DNA from: Bacillus sp. NEB1478
GTDB lineage: Bacteria; Bacillota; Bacilli; Bacillales; Fictibacillaceae
DNA length: 64,000 bases
Direction: 5' to 3'
Assembly (NCBI RefSeq): GCF_031582965.1
Contig: NZ_CP134049.1
Span: 1,798,001-1,862,000 of the forward strand
Of the stretch, positions 16,975-25,112 are shown piece after piece. The notes under the pieces are model-generated. The model did not search any database, was not told the DNA's origin, and worked only from the letters and a program-made list of their open reading frames with translations. Every line of letters starts with the position of its first letter. The first letter of the stretch is position 1. Made by a program: the position numbers and the translations under genes.

Positions 16975-17271
16975 ATGATTATAATTCATGCAGGATTTCA
17001 AGTTATTAAAGAAAATGAAGAAGTATTTTTAGAAGAAAGCTACAAATTGATTGATGCTTCTAGAGAAGAAAGTGGAAATATTTCATACGACTTAATGAAG
17101 GATACAGAAAGAAACAATGCTTACTTAATGGTAGAAGTATGGAAGGATCACCAAGCTGTTCAAAACCATAATGAAAGTGAACATCTTACTGGATTTATTA
17201 ATAAAGTAAAGCCATACTTATCTGCCACTAAGGATGTTAAAATATTTGATGCGAAAATATTAGATAGATAA
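16975..17271 (+). CDS. Antibiotic biosynthesis monooxygenase (ABM) domain protein
   Basis: The 98-residue protein is a single ABM ferredoxin-like barrel with SREESGNISYDLMKD, YLMVEVWKDHQAVQNH and HLTGFI. It is typical of putative quinol monooxygenases and heme-degrading relatives. It is cytoplasmic and probably dimeric. GGAGAAGGAG precedes the ATG. Its neighbour feoAB is iron-regulated, but no Fur site is evident before this gene. Confidence 0.85.
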   Translation: MIIIHAGFQVIKENEEVFLEESYKLIDASREESGNISYDLMKDTERNNAYLMVEVWKDHQAVQNHNESEHLTGFINKVKPYLSATKDVKIFDAKILDR

Positions 17272-17285
17272 TTAAATATGATTGC

Positions 17286-17322
17286 AAGGGAAGGTATATA
17301 TGAATACCTTCTCTTTTTTTGT
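17286..17322 (+). terminator. ABM gene terminator
   Basis: GAAGGTAT and ATACCTTC pair around ATATGA and are followed by a run of T. Confidence 0.8.
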
Positions 17323-17437
17323 ATAGATACATTTAATAATCATAACGGGAATCGTACTGAATTATCTTTAATATAATTAATAAAATTTTAAAATAGGCAT
17401 AGCCAAACGCCTAATTTTATTATAAACTGAATTTAAT

Positions 17438-17501
17438 TGATAAAGGTTATCATTCTCTATTAGGAGATTTTTTTTATAAACGTAATTGATAATAATTATT
17501 A
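17438..17501 (+). promoter_or_regulatory. Two Fur boxes upstream of feoAB
   Basis: TGATAATAATTATTA (17487-17501) differs from the 7-1-7 Fur consensus TGATAATNATTATCA at one base. TGATAAAGGTTATCA (17438-17452) differs at two. Both lie within 90 bases of the feoA start. Confidence 0.8.
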
Positions 17502-17526
17502 TTTTCAGCTTTTGGAGGATTCGACT

Positions 17527-17757
17527 ATGTTACTTTCAGAGTTAAGCAAAGGGGAAAAGGCTAAAATCGTCGACTTATCATCATTAAGTGAAACGGTAAA
17601 ACGCCGTCTCTTAGATTTAGGGATTTGTGAGGGTTCTCAAGTGTGTTTACAGTGCAAAATGCCGTTTAAAGGTCCTTGTATGTTAGAAAACTGCGGCCAA
17701 TCTTTAGGTATCCGTTTACAGGATGCATCATTCATAAAGGTTGAAAGATCATGCTAA
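17527..17757 (+). CDS. feoA: Ferrous iron transport protein A
   Basis: The 76-residue SH3-like protein has LSELSKGEKAKIVDL, the RLLDLGICEGS core and a Cys-containing loop, as in FeoA. It is a small cytoplasmic partner of FeoB. The ATG at 17527 has GGAGG eight bases upstream. Its end overlaps the feoB start by seven bases, so the two are translationally coupled. Fur repression is expected. Confidence 0.92.
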   Translation: MLLSELSKGEKAKIVDLSSLSETVKRRLLDLGICEGSQVCLQCKMPFKGPCMLENCGQSLGIRLQDASFIKVERSC

Positions 17758-19754
17758 ATATTGCTTTAATCGGTAATCCGAATACTGGTAAAACATCACT
17801 TTTTAATAACCTCACAGGTACATATCAGTATGTCGGGAACTGGAGCGGAGTTACCGTTGAAAAAAAAGTAGGGGTCATTAAAAACAAAAAAGGAAATCTG
17901 ATTGATTTACCTGGTGTTTATTCCTTAAGTCCTCTTTCTAAAGACGAAGCGGTTGTTTCACAATTCTTTGTAACCGAACAATTTGATGGAATAATTAACA
18001 TAGTAGATGCCTCCCAAATTGAAAGAAACCTGTTATTAACGATGCAGCTGCTTGAGTTTGGAAAACCTCTCATTATCGGCCTCAATATGACGGATGTAGC
18101 AAAACGAAGAGGTATTACAATAGATGAATCGATTCTTTCCGAACTATTACAGGTTCCTGTCGTCCCAGTCATCGCTCGTTCTGGAAAGGGAACAAGCACA
18201 ATAAATGATTTATTAACAACCAATAACCAAGCTGAATCTTCATTTAAAATCGATTATGGACAACTTGTTGAAGAACGTATTGAAAAAATTACGTCGATGC
18301 TTCCTTCTGAACTTTCTATTCCAAAAAGATGGACAGCTATTCAGCTTTTAGAAGGAAATGCAGAGGTCAATAAATTTATTGCTTCTTTTGAGAATACAAG
18401 TGAAATCAATCAGATCATTCAAGAAACTAATGAAATTGTAAAAAATGAAGCAGGGGTTCCAAGTCTTCCAAGATGGATTTATTCTGTTAGAAAAGAATTC
18501 ATTGACCAAGTTATTGCGAAGTCTGTGGTAGCTCAACAAGATCAAAATAAATCATTAACAGAAAAAATCGATAGGGTTGTAACTCATCCTTTCCTTGGGA
18601 TACCGATATTTTTAGCTACGATGTTTCTCATGTTTAAACTTACATTTGATTGGCTTGGTTTACCGCTGTCTGATCTGTTAGACGGATTCTTGTCGGGTAC
18701 TTTGACAAACTGGCTCACTAGCGGATTAACTGCCATGCAAGCCTCTGATTTTATTAAAGCCGTCGTACTGGACGGAATTGTGGCTGGAGTCGGCGGGGTT
18801 CTCGTATTCGTACCACAAATCTTCATTTTGTTTTTATTAATCTCTTTTCTTGAGGATTCAGGATACATGTCACGGGCTGCACTAGTCATGGACCGAACGA
18901 TGGAAATGGTAGGTTTAAATGGTAAAGCATTCATACCGATGATAATTGGATTCGGATGCAATGTTCCTGGCGTAATGGCAGCTAGAACGATTGAGCAGCC
19001 GAGAGAACGATTATTAACCATTTTGTTAACCCCATTAATGTCTTGTTCAGCGCGGTTGCCAGTTTATGCGCTTTTTGTAGGAGCATTTTTTGCAAAATAC
19101 CAGGCACTTGTTGTCTTTTCACTTTATGTACTCGGAATTGTTGTTGCTTTAACATTAGCAAAAATTTTTTCCATGACGATTTTAAAAGGAGAATTCTCGA
19201 TGTTTGTTGTGGAATTACCTCCTTATCGCATGCCTCAGGGCAAAGCTTTATTCCGCAGTACTTGGGATAAAGGGAAAGGATTCATTAAGAAGGCAGGTAC
19301 ATTCATTTTTGGCGGATCAGTAATGATCTGGTTACTATCCTATTCAGGGCCAGGCGGATTTGATGTAAAGATGGACGATAGTTTTCTAGCCATGATCGGC
19401 GGAGTTCTCGCCCCGATTCTAGCACCGTTAGGATTTGGTTCATGGCAAGCGGGAGCATCCTTAATTACTGGTTTCTTAGCAAAAGAAGTTGTAGTTTCAG
19501 CAATGAACATCATTTATCACGTACCGAATGCAGATTCATTGCAAGCATTGCTTTCAAATGAATTCTCACCGCTGTCTGCGTTCAGCTTTATGGTGTTTGT
19601 GCTGTTGTATGTTCCATGTTTAGCAACGGTTGCTACAATCCGTAAAGAAGCAGGATCTGCTAAATGGACGTACTTCTCAGTAGGATATGCACTTGTCATT
19701 GCCTATGTATTATCATTAGTAATCTATCAAGTGGGAAGACTCTTAGGGTACTAG
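17751..19754 (+). CDS. feoB: Ferrous iron transporter FeoB
   Basis: The 667-residue GTP-gated Fe(II) importer starts with a G domain: GNPNTGKTSLFNNLTG (G1), VTVEKK (G2), DLPGVYSLSP (G3) and NMTD (G4). A helical spacer and a membrane domain with paired gate regions follow (GFGCNVPGVMAARTIE, RLPVYALF). Length and order match complete FeoB. It lies in an operon with feoA and a small Cys-rich protein under two Fur boxes. Confidence 0.97.
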   Translation: MLNIALIGNPNTGKTSLFNNLTGTYQYVGNWSGVTVEKKVGVIKNKKGNLIDLPGVYSLSPLSKDEAVVSQFFVTEQFDGIINIVDASQIERNLLLTMQLLEFGKPLIIGLNMTDVAKRRGITIDESILSELLQVPVVPVIARSGKGTSTINDLLTTNNQAESSFKIDYGQLVEERIEKITSMLPSELSIPKRWTAIQLLEGNAEVNKFIASFENTSEINQIIQETNEIVKNEAGVPSLPRWIYSVRKEFIDQVIAKSVVAQQDQNKSLTEKIDRVVTHPFLGIPIFLATMFLMFKLTFDWLGLPLSDLLDGFLSGTLTNWLTSGLTAMQASDFIKAVVLDGIVAGVGGVLVFVPQIFILFLLISFLEDSGYMSRAALVMDRTMEMVGLNGKAFIPMIIGFGCNVPGVMAARTIEQPRERLLTILLTPLMSCSARLPVYALFVGAFFAKYQALVVFSLYVLGIVVALTLAKIFSMTILKGEFSMFVVELPPYRMPQGKALFRSTWDKGKGFIKKAGTFIFGGSVMIWLLSYSGPGGFDVKMDDSFLAMIGGVLAPILAPLGFGSWQAGASLITGFLAKEVVVSAMNIIYHVPNADSLQALLSNEFSPLSAFSFMVFVLLYVPCLATVATIRKEAGSAKWTYFSVGYALVIAYVLSLVIYQVGRLLGY

Positions 19755-19771
19755 AGAAGGAGGACTGACCT

Positions 19772-19918
19772 ATGCTTTTAAATATTCTTTTAGCACTGCT
19801 TATTTTTGGATATGCAGGCTGGGCTGTTTTTCGCCATGTGAAAAAAAGCAAGCAAGGAAAATGTGCTGCGTGTTCGCTAGCTAAAAACTGTGAAACAAAG
19901 TGTGACTCAATTTCATAG
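19772..19918 (+). CDS. FeoB-associated Cys-rich membrane protein
   Basis: The 48-residue protein begins with a membrane helix (LLNILLALLIFGYAGWAVF), followed by a basic segment and four Cys residues, KCAACSLAKNC and KCD. This matches the small FeoB-associated family that takes the place of FeoC in Firmicutes. AAGGAGG lies upstream of ATG 19772. It is the last gene of the feo operon. Confidence 0.85.
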   Translation: MLLNILLALLIFGYAGWAVFRHVKKSKQGKCAACSLAKNCETKCDSIS

Positions 19919-19931
19919 ATATTTTATTTAG

Positions 19932-19980
19932 AAGAGACATGAACTTAAAAGTGTAAAACTTTTGAGTTCATGTCTCTTTT
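19932..19980 (+). terminator. feo operon terminator
   Basis: AAGAGACATGAACT and AGTTCATGTCTCTT pair perfectly, with an inner AAAGT/ACTTT helix and a TTTT tail. Confidence 0.9.
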
Positions 19981-19984
19981 CTGC

Positions 19985-20343
19985 CTAACCTGAATAAGAG
20001 AATGTGTGATTTTGTCATTTTTTTGTAAGTTCGCGAGTTTATTAAAAAATCCGTTAGATTATGAGTAAAGACCGTACGTTTATTCAAATAGCCATTCAAG
20101 CTCCTCGTAGATTCCTTGCAGGACACAGTGATCATCCGGGAAAACTATTCGTACAATCCGTTAAGTGGGACATGTAATTGTTAATTGTAATAAAATTACA
20201 TGAAAACATAGAAAAAACTCTGAAAAAACCAAAAAACTGTGCCTTTTTGATCGGATCCTTTTTATGAGAATTATATTCTGGCACTTAAATTCGATCAAAA
20301 GAAACGAGAGAAGGTTTGAAATGATTTATATAAAAATTAATAG
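19985..20343. other. Gene-poor region with inverted repeats and a possible pseudoknot
   Basis: No protein gene longer than 20 codons is seen. The stretch holds a degenerate repeat (20090-20150, minus orientation) sharing GGAAT, ACGAGGAG and CTTG with the element at 9804. It also holds a perfect inverted repeat, CATGTAATT (20171-20179) and AATTACATG (20194-20202). Two crossing complementarities follow: GTGCC (20239-20243) with GGCAC (20280-20284), and TTTTGATCG (20245-20253) with CGATCAAAA (20292-20300). Confidence 0.5.
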
Positions 20344-20365
20344 AAAAAAGGCTGATCACAAGTAG
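20321..20365 (+). CDS. Possible 14-codon ORF at the end of the structured region
   Basis: ATG 20321 follows GAGAAGG at a usable spacing and encodes MIYIKINRKKADHK. The last five codons lie in the terminator stem. It may be a leader-type or chance ORF. Confidence 0.2.
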   Translation: MIYIKINRKKADHK

Positions 20366-20382
20366 CGATCAGCCTTTTTTTT
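20344..20382. terminator. Terminator (plus-strand region and VOC gene)
   Basis: AAAAAAGGCTGATC and GATCAGCCTTTTTTTT form a long stem with poly-T on both strands, between the intergenic region and the convergent VOC gene. Confidence 0.85.
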
Positions 20383-20407
20383 CTAGATTATATAAAGACC
20401 TAGCAAA

Positions 20408-20836
20408 TTACATAGCTGATTGTCCGTTATCATAGTTTAACTGCCACATGATACCGAATTTATCTGTGACCTGTCCATAAAGCGGGCTCCAAAATGTTTC
20501 TTGAAGCTCCATGTCCACTTTGCCGCCTTCTTTTAATCTGCTATAAACTGATTTGATATGATCCATATTACTATTCACATAAGCTAGCGTTATGTTGTTT
20601 CCTTCTGTAAAAGGCATTCCTGGCATTGTGTCAGAAAACATAACATTGCTTCCATCGATATTAAGTCTCGTGTGCATCACTAAATCTTTTGCTTCTTCTG
20701 GAAGTGGATATTCCGGGTGAGGAGGTGCTTCACCAAAAGTCATGATTTTCGGTGCTTCAGTTTCAAAGACATGTGCATAAAATTCGACTGCATCACGGCA
20801 ATTCCCGTTAAAATTAATATAAACATCAACTGACAT
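20408..20836 (-). CDS. VOC-superfamily protein (PhnB/YjdN-like)
   Basis: The 142-residue protein has the PhnB-type glyoxalase fold: VYINFNGNCRDAVEFYAHVF, MHTRLNIDGSNVMFSDTMP, and the C-terminal WSPLYGQVTDKFGIMWQL. Despite the PhnB name these proteins act in varied metal-dependent reactions or resistance, and none can be assigned here. The start is ATG 20836, preceded by GGGAGTG. An in-frame codon five residues earlier lies within that site. Confidence 0.88.
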   Translation of the reverse strand: MSVDVYINFNGNCRDAVEFYAHVFETEAPKIMTFGEAPPHPEYPLPEEAKDLVMHTRLNIDGSNVMFSDTMPGMPFTEGNNITLAYVNSNMDHIKSVYSRLKEGGKVDMELQETFWSPLYGQVTDKFGIMWQLNYDNGQSAM

Positions 20837-21058
20837 TCGTTTCACTCCCATGGTTTTATTAAATAATTTTTTTCATATTTACATAGTACCATCACGTTGT
20901 ACAATTTTTCCATTATATTTTTGCAGTGATGACGTCTAAGATATTTTCAACTGAAACTATAAACCAACATACTGAATTTTATGGGGCTTGAACATTCAGT
21001 TTAAGTCCCTATTTCATTGCGAACAAATATTCGTTACAATGAAGGTGAGGTGAGAAGC

Positions 21059-23344
21059 ATGTTTCAAAAAAAATCCATTCAACAAGTTATGGATGTCTTG
21101 CGAGAGCCTGATGTTTCAAAACAAATCGTGCACTGGAAAACGATCGAACCGAGAGAATCAGTTTCCGTTCCTCTGCCAGCTTCATTGCATACTAATATAC
21201 AATCCGCTCTCAATAAAAGAGGGATTTCTTCTTTATATATTCATCAGCTTTCTGCTTTTGAAACTGCACAAAGAAGTGAGAACTTTGTAGCCGTAACACC
21301 AACGGCATCTGGTAAAACACTTTGCTATAATCTGCCTGTATTACAAGAGGTAGCAAACAATCCTGAATCTAGAGCTCTTTATCTTTTCCCTACCAAAGCG
21401 CTCGCTCAAGATCAGAAGGCAGAAATGAATGAACTGATCGATGAAATGGGATTGGATATAAAAAGTTATACGTATGACGGGGATACCCCCGCGAACATAC
21501 GACAAGTGGTAAGAAAAGCTGGAAACATCGTGATGACAAATCCGGATATGCTTCATGCAGCTGTTCTTCCACATCACACAAAATGGGTAGCTCTATTTGA
21601 GAATTTAAAGTATGTAGTTATCGATGAACTTCATACATATAGAGGTGTTTTCGGCAGCCATGTAGCAAATGTGATCAGACGCTTAAAACGGATATGCAAC
21701 TTTTACGGGAGTGATCCGGTTTTCATTTGTACTTCTGCAACCATAGCTAATCCGAAAGAACTTGCTGAACAGCTTACAGGTAATCCGATGACTTTAATTA
21801 ATAACAACGGTGCACCTGCTGGCCGTAAGCATTTTCTTTTTTATAATCCGCCAGTTGTCAATGTTCCTTTAAATGTTAGGCGAAGTGCAACACTCGAAGC
21901 ACGTAACTTAGCGAAACTCTTTTTAGAAAACCATATTCAAACGATTGTTTTTGCAAGAAGCCGTGTAAGAGTTGAAATTTTACTTACTTATCTGCAAGAG
22001 CTAGTCAAAAAAGAATTCGGTACTAAGTCTATTCAAGGATATCGCGGCGGTTATTTGCCAAAACAAAGACGAGCAATTGAAAAAGGACTGCGTAATGGAG
22101 AAATTATGGGTGTAGTATCTACAAATGCTTTAGAGCTTGGTGTAGATATCGGTCAGCTTCATGCTTGTATATTAACTGGTTATCCAGGTTCGATTGCAAG
22201 TGCTTGGCAACAAGCTGGAAGAGCAGGGAGAAGGCAGGATGAAAGTGTTGTTATTATGGTAGCATCATCTTCACCTCTTGATCAGTACGTGATCCAGAAC
22301 CCTGCTTACTTTTTCAATCAATCGCCAGAATCTGCTCGAATTAATCCAGATAACCTCATTATTCTCGTCGATCATCTGAAATGTGCAGCTTACGAATTGC
22401 CTTTTAAAGAAGGTGATATGTTTGGTAATCAAGAAATTGCAGACGTATTAGAGTTTCTTGTTGATGAGCAAGTGCTCCATAAAAGAGGAAAAAGTTTCTT
22501 TTGGATGAACGATTCGTTTCCCGCTCACAATATTAGCTTACGATCCGCTTCACAGGAAAACGTGGTCATTGTTGATCAAACCAATGTGGCCGATAACCGC
22601 GTAATTGGAGAGATGGATCGGTTCAGTTCGATGACTTTATTGCATGAAGAAGCGATTTATTTGCATCAAGGTACTCAGTATCAAGTAGAGAAGTTTGATT
22701 ATGAAGAGAAAAAAGCATTTGTTCGTGAAGTTGATGTAGATTATTTTACAGATGCAAATCTAGCTGTTTCTTTGAATGTACTCGAAACTGATAAAGAAAC
22801 GGTAGATGAACAAAATTCGAAAGCATATGGTGACGTTATGGTAGTTGCCAAAGCGACGATATTCAAAAAAATAAAATTCGAAACACATGAAAATATCGGA
22901 TCAGGTCCGATTCATTTGCCAGAAGAAGAACTGCATACTTCTGCAACATGGCTGACATTTGATAAGCAAGATCTAACAGAAGAAAAGTTAGAAGCAGGAT
23001 TGCTCGGAATCGCTCATATTATGCGTCATGTTGCTCCATTGTTTGTCATGTGTGATTCAAATGACTTGCATGTTGTACCGCAAGTTAAAGCCGTCCATTC
23101 AGAAAAGCCAACGATTTTTATATACGACCGTTATCCAGGAGGTATCGGATTGAGTGAAAAAGTATATGACGCATGGGACACAGTTCTTGAACAGGCACAA
23201 TCCATAATTGAAAAATGCCCATGTGAAAAAGGCTGTCCATCTTGTACGGGGACTTTAGAAGAGGGTAACAAAAGTAAAGAACTTGCTGTGAAATTAATTC
23301 AACAAATAAAAGGAGTCAAACATCATCATGTCGATTCAAAATAA
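21059..23344 (+). CDS. mrfA: DNA repair helicase MrfA (YprA-type DEAD/H helicase with DUF1998)
   Basis: The 761-residue SF2 helicase has TPTASGKT (motif I), IDELHTYRG (motif II), TSAT (motif III) and QQAGRAGRRQ (motif VI). Its C-terminal DUF1998 region has a four-Cys zinc site, CPCEKGCPSC. This matches B. subtilis YprA, renamed MrfA, which acts with MrfB in a mitomycin C repair pathway separate from UvrABC. I prefer ATG 21059 with AGGTGAG upstream over an in-frame codon at 21017. Its end overlaps mrfB by 17 bases. Confidence 0.92.
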   Translation: MFQKKSIQQVMDVLREPDVSKQIVHWKTIEPRESVSVPLPASLHTNIQSALNKRGISSLYIHQLSAFETAQRSENFVAVTPTASGKTLCYNLPVLQEVANNPESRALYLFPTKALAQDQKAEMNELIDEMGLDIKSYTYDGDTPANIRQVVRKAGNIVMTNPDMLHAAVLPHHTKWVALFENLKYVVIDELHTYRGVFGSHVANVIRRLKRICNFYGSDPVFICTSATIANPKELAEQLTGNPMTLINNNGAPAGRKHFLFYNPPVVNVPLNVRRSATLEARNLAKLFLENHIQTIVFARSRVRVEILLTYLQELVKKEFGTKSIQGYRGGYLPKQRRAIEKGLRNGEIMGVVSTNALELGVDIGQLHACILTGYPGSIASAWQQAGRAGRRQDESVVIMVASSSPLDQYVIQNPAYFFNQSPESARINPDNLIILVDHLKCAAYELPFKEGDMFGNQEIADVLEFLVDEQVLHKRGKSFFWMNDSFPAHNISLRSASQENVVIVDQTNVADNRVIGEMDRFSSMTLLHEEAIYLHQGTQYQVEKFDYEEKKAFVREVDVDYFTDANLAVSLNVLETDKETVDEQNSKAYGDVMVVAKATIFKKIKFETHENIGSGPIHLPEEELHTSATWLTFDKQDLTEEKLEAGLLGIAHIMRHVAPLFVMCDSNDLHVVPQVKAVHSEKPTIFIYDRYPGGIGLSEKVYDAWDTVLEQAQSIIEKCPCEKGCPSCTGTLEEGNKSKELAVKLIQQIKGVKHHHVDSK

Positions 23345-24590
23345 GCTGAACCGGCTAAAAAAACATATGGTCAATACTTCGTCGACACGTCCTGTACCTT
23401 TGACTCCAAATGACGACAAACCAAAGAAATCAATCGAAAACGGAGATTACTGGGAGAAATTTGGCGCTTCTCCCTACTTTTTTGAAGATGATTATTGCAT
23501 CGTTCGAAAAGTAAAGTACCCGCTTGATTATTTGTGGGGAAGATATCGGTTTTCCGAATTGAATAATGCAGTTTGCAAATGGAAGGACGTTAATGCGAAT
23601 CATCCGCTTCATGCGAATGATTTGCAGGCCTCTGACCTGTTGTTTTTCGACACAGAAACAACAGGTCTAAATGGTGGTGCGGGAAACACGATCTTTATGT
23701 TAGGAATGAGTCAGATCAAAGAGGATCAGGTTATCGTTCATCAGTTTTTCCTGCCTGGACCAGGGTCTGAGGTTGCACTGTATCATTATTTCTTAAATCA
23801 TGTAAAAGAATTAAAAAACCTTGTAACATACAATGGGAAATCCTTTGATTGGCCGCAAGTCAAAACGAGGCATACTTTGATTCGGAATTTCGTACCTTCC
23901 TTGCCTGAGTTTGGTCATTTTGACCTTCTGCACGGTGCTCGCAGACTATGGAAGGATACATTGCCAGAAGTAAAGCTTTCAGTTGTCGAAAGAGAAATAT
24001 TAGGTGTGGATCGAATACATGATACTCCAGGATACCTTGCTCCAATGCTCTATTTTCAATATTGCAATGAAGGAGATCCATCATTGCTAGAAGGTGTGTT
24101 TCGACATAATGAGTGGGATGTTCTGAGTTTGATCACTCTATATACACACATGTCGAAAACGATTCAAGGAAGTCAAATCCGATCAGAGCGTGAAAAATTT
24201 GCGATAGCCAAATGGTATGAAGCGCTGAAAGAGAAAGAAAAAGCAATTGAAATGTACACTGAGGTTTTGGAAACGGGAACAAAACTCGTCAGCCAATCAA
24301 AAAAAGCATTAGCTAAACTCTACAAAAAACAAGGAAAAATCAGTCTCGCCGTGCATTTATGGCTTGAGCTTGAATCTGATAATTCCTTGGATGAGGAACC
24401 TGCTTTGGAGCTATCGAAATATTTTGAGCATACAGTTAAAGATTATGAGGAAGCATTAAAATACGCAGATCGTGCATTTATAATCTGGAAAAGTAAAAAA
24501 AGACTTTTAAAAAAGAAAGAAGAACAGGAATTGACTGCTTTTGCAAAAAGAATCGAACGATTAGAACAGCGGATTATCCATTATTCGTAA
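23328..24590 (+). CDS. mrfB: Exonuclease MrfB (YprB)
   Basis: The 420-residue protein has an RNase H-like DEDD exonuclease domain: FFDTETTGLNGGAGNTIF (first acidic pair), NGKSFDWPQVKTRH, and HNEWDVLSL with the last Asp. A C-terminal TPR-like helical region follows (about 290-390). It is the partner of MrfA in mitomycin-lesion repair in B. subtilis. AAAGGAG precedes the ATG, which lies inside the end of mrfA, so the two are translationally coupled. Confidence 0.92.
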   Translation: MSIQNKLNRLKKHMVNTSSTRPVPLTPNDDKPKKSIENGDYWEKFGASPYFFEDDYCIVRKVKYPLDYLWGRYRFSELNNAVCKWKDVNANHPLHANDLQASDLLFFDTETTGLNGGAGNTIFMLGMSQIKEDQVIVHQFFLPGPGSEVALYHYFLNHVKELKNLVTYNGKSFDWPQVKTRHTLIRNFVPSLPEFGHFDLLHGARRLWKDTLPEVKLSVVEREILGVDRIHDTPGYLAPMLYFQYCNEGDPSLLEGVFRHNEWDVLSLITLYTHMSKTIQGSQIRSEREKFAIAKWYEALKEKEKAIEMYTEVLETGTKLVSQSKKALAKLYKKQGKISLAVHLWLELESDNSLDEEPALELSKYFEHTVKDYEEALKYADRAFIIWKSKKRLLKKKEEQELTAFAKRIERLEQRIIHYS

Positions 24591-24657
24591 AAATCCGTCA
24601 TTTTTATGAATTTATTCAAAATATCTCTTCTCAATTGACCGTGTTTTTTGTAGAATA

Positions 24658-24708
24658 AGAGAGGATGAGAAAAGCTTTTTTAGAAAATAAATTTCCTCTC
24701 TTTTTTTA
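24658..24708 (+). terminator. mrfAB terminator
   Basis: GAGAGGA and TCCTCTC flank an AT-rich interior that contains AAAAGCTTTTTT, and a run of seven T follows. Confidence 0.65.
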
Positions 24709-24822
24709 TTCCCCGGGTAAGCGCAAAATACGCCAAAATTCCTTATTTTCCAACGTGTTTTCCGCCAACAATCTTCTCATTTCGATTGTTTTTGCAAAAT
24801 AACCGGTCACACAAGAGGGAAA

Positions 24823-24831
24823 TGATATAAT
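24823..24831 (+). promoter_or_regulatory. Extended -10 promoter
   Basis: TGATATAAT is a perfect extended -10 (TGNTATAAT). No -35 is seen at 16-18 bases. A transcript from here would contain the 30-codon ORF and the structured element. Confidence 0.5.
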
Positions 24832-24854
24832 TTATTTCATGGAGAGATGGATAA

Positions 24855-24947
24855 GTGAAGCAGTGGATTGTTGTTCTTTTTTTTGTAATAGTCGGATTAA
24901 CACTTATGGTTGGTACTGAGATCAGTCATTCAACACAGAACTTTTAA
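24855..24947 (+). CDS. Small hydrophobic peptide, hypothetical
   Basis: GTG 24855 follows GGAGAG at eight bases and encodes 30 residues: a basic start (MKQW), a membrane helix (IVVLFFVIVGLTLMVG) and a polar tail (TEISHSTQNF). No family is recognised. Its place between an extended -10 and a stable RNA fold resembles type I toxin loci or small membrane regulators, but no antisense RNA has been shown. Confidence 0.45.
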   Translation: MKQWIVVLFFVIVGLTLMVGTEISHSTQNF

Positions 24948-24951
24948 AGAT

Positions 24952-25066
24952 ACTTTGGCTGACTGACGCCAAGTCTTAGTTGCGCTTATACTTTAACCAT
25001 GGACTTGTCACAACATCGATGAATGTCATGTTAACAAGTCGTATTATCTTAAAGTGTAAGGAAATT
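24952..25066 (+). ncRNA. Candidate structured RNA or 3' UTR with three stems
   Basis: TTGGC/GCCAA (24955-24972) forms the first stem. CTTATACTTTAA (24985-24996) then pairs over 12 positions, with one G-U, with TTAAAGTGTAAG (25049-25060). Inside it GACTTGT (25002-25008) pairs with ACAAGTC (25034-25040), and AACAT with ATGTT. The region ends at an intrinsic terminator. It is not a family I can name. Confidence 0.5.
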
Positions 25067-25067
25067 T

Positions 25068-25095
25068 CCCGGCCATATAAATGCCGGGTGTTTTT
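25068..25095 (+). terminator. Terminator upstream of ypsA
   Basis: CCCGGC and GCCGGG form the stem and TGTTTTT follows. It ends five bases before the GGGGGC ribosome binding site region of ypsA. Confidence 0.8.
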
Positions 25096-25112
25096 CATTT
25101 AGGGGGCATTTC

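Noticed and set aside
24839..24919. Alternative ORF from ATG 24839 overlapping the 30-residue peptide
   Set aside because: It has no ribosome binding site. The GGAGAG site is inside this frame and serves GTG 24855.
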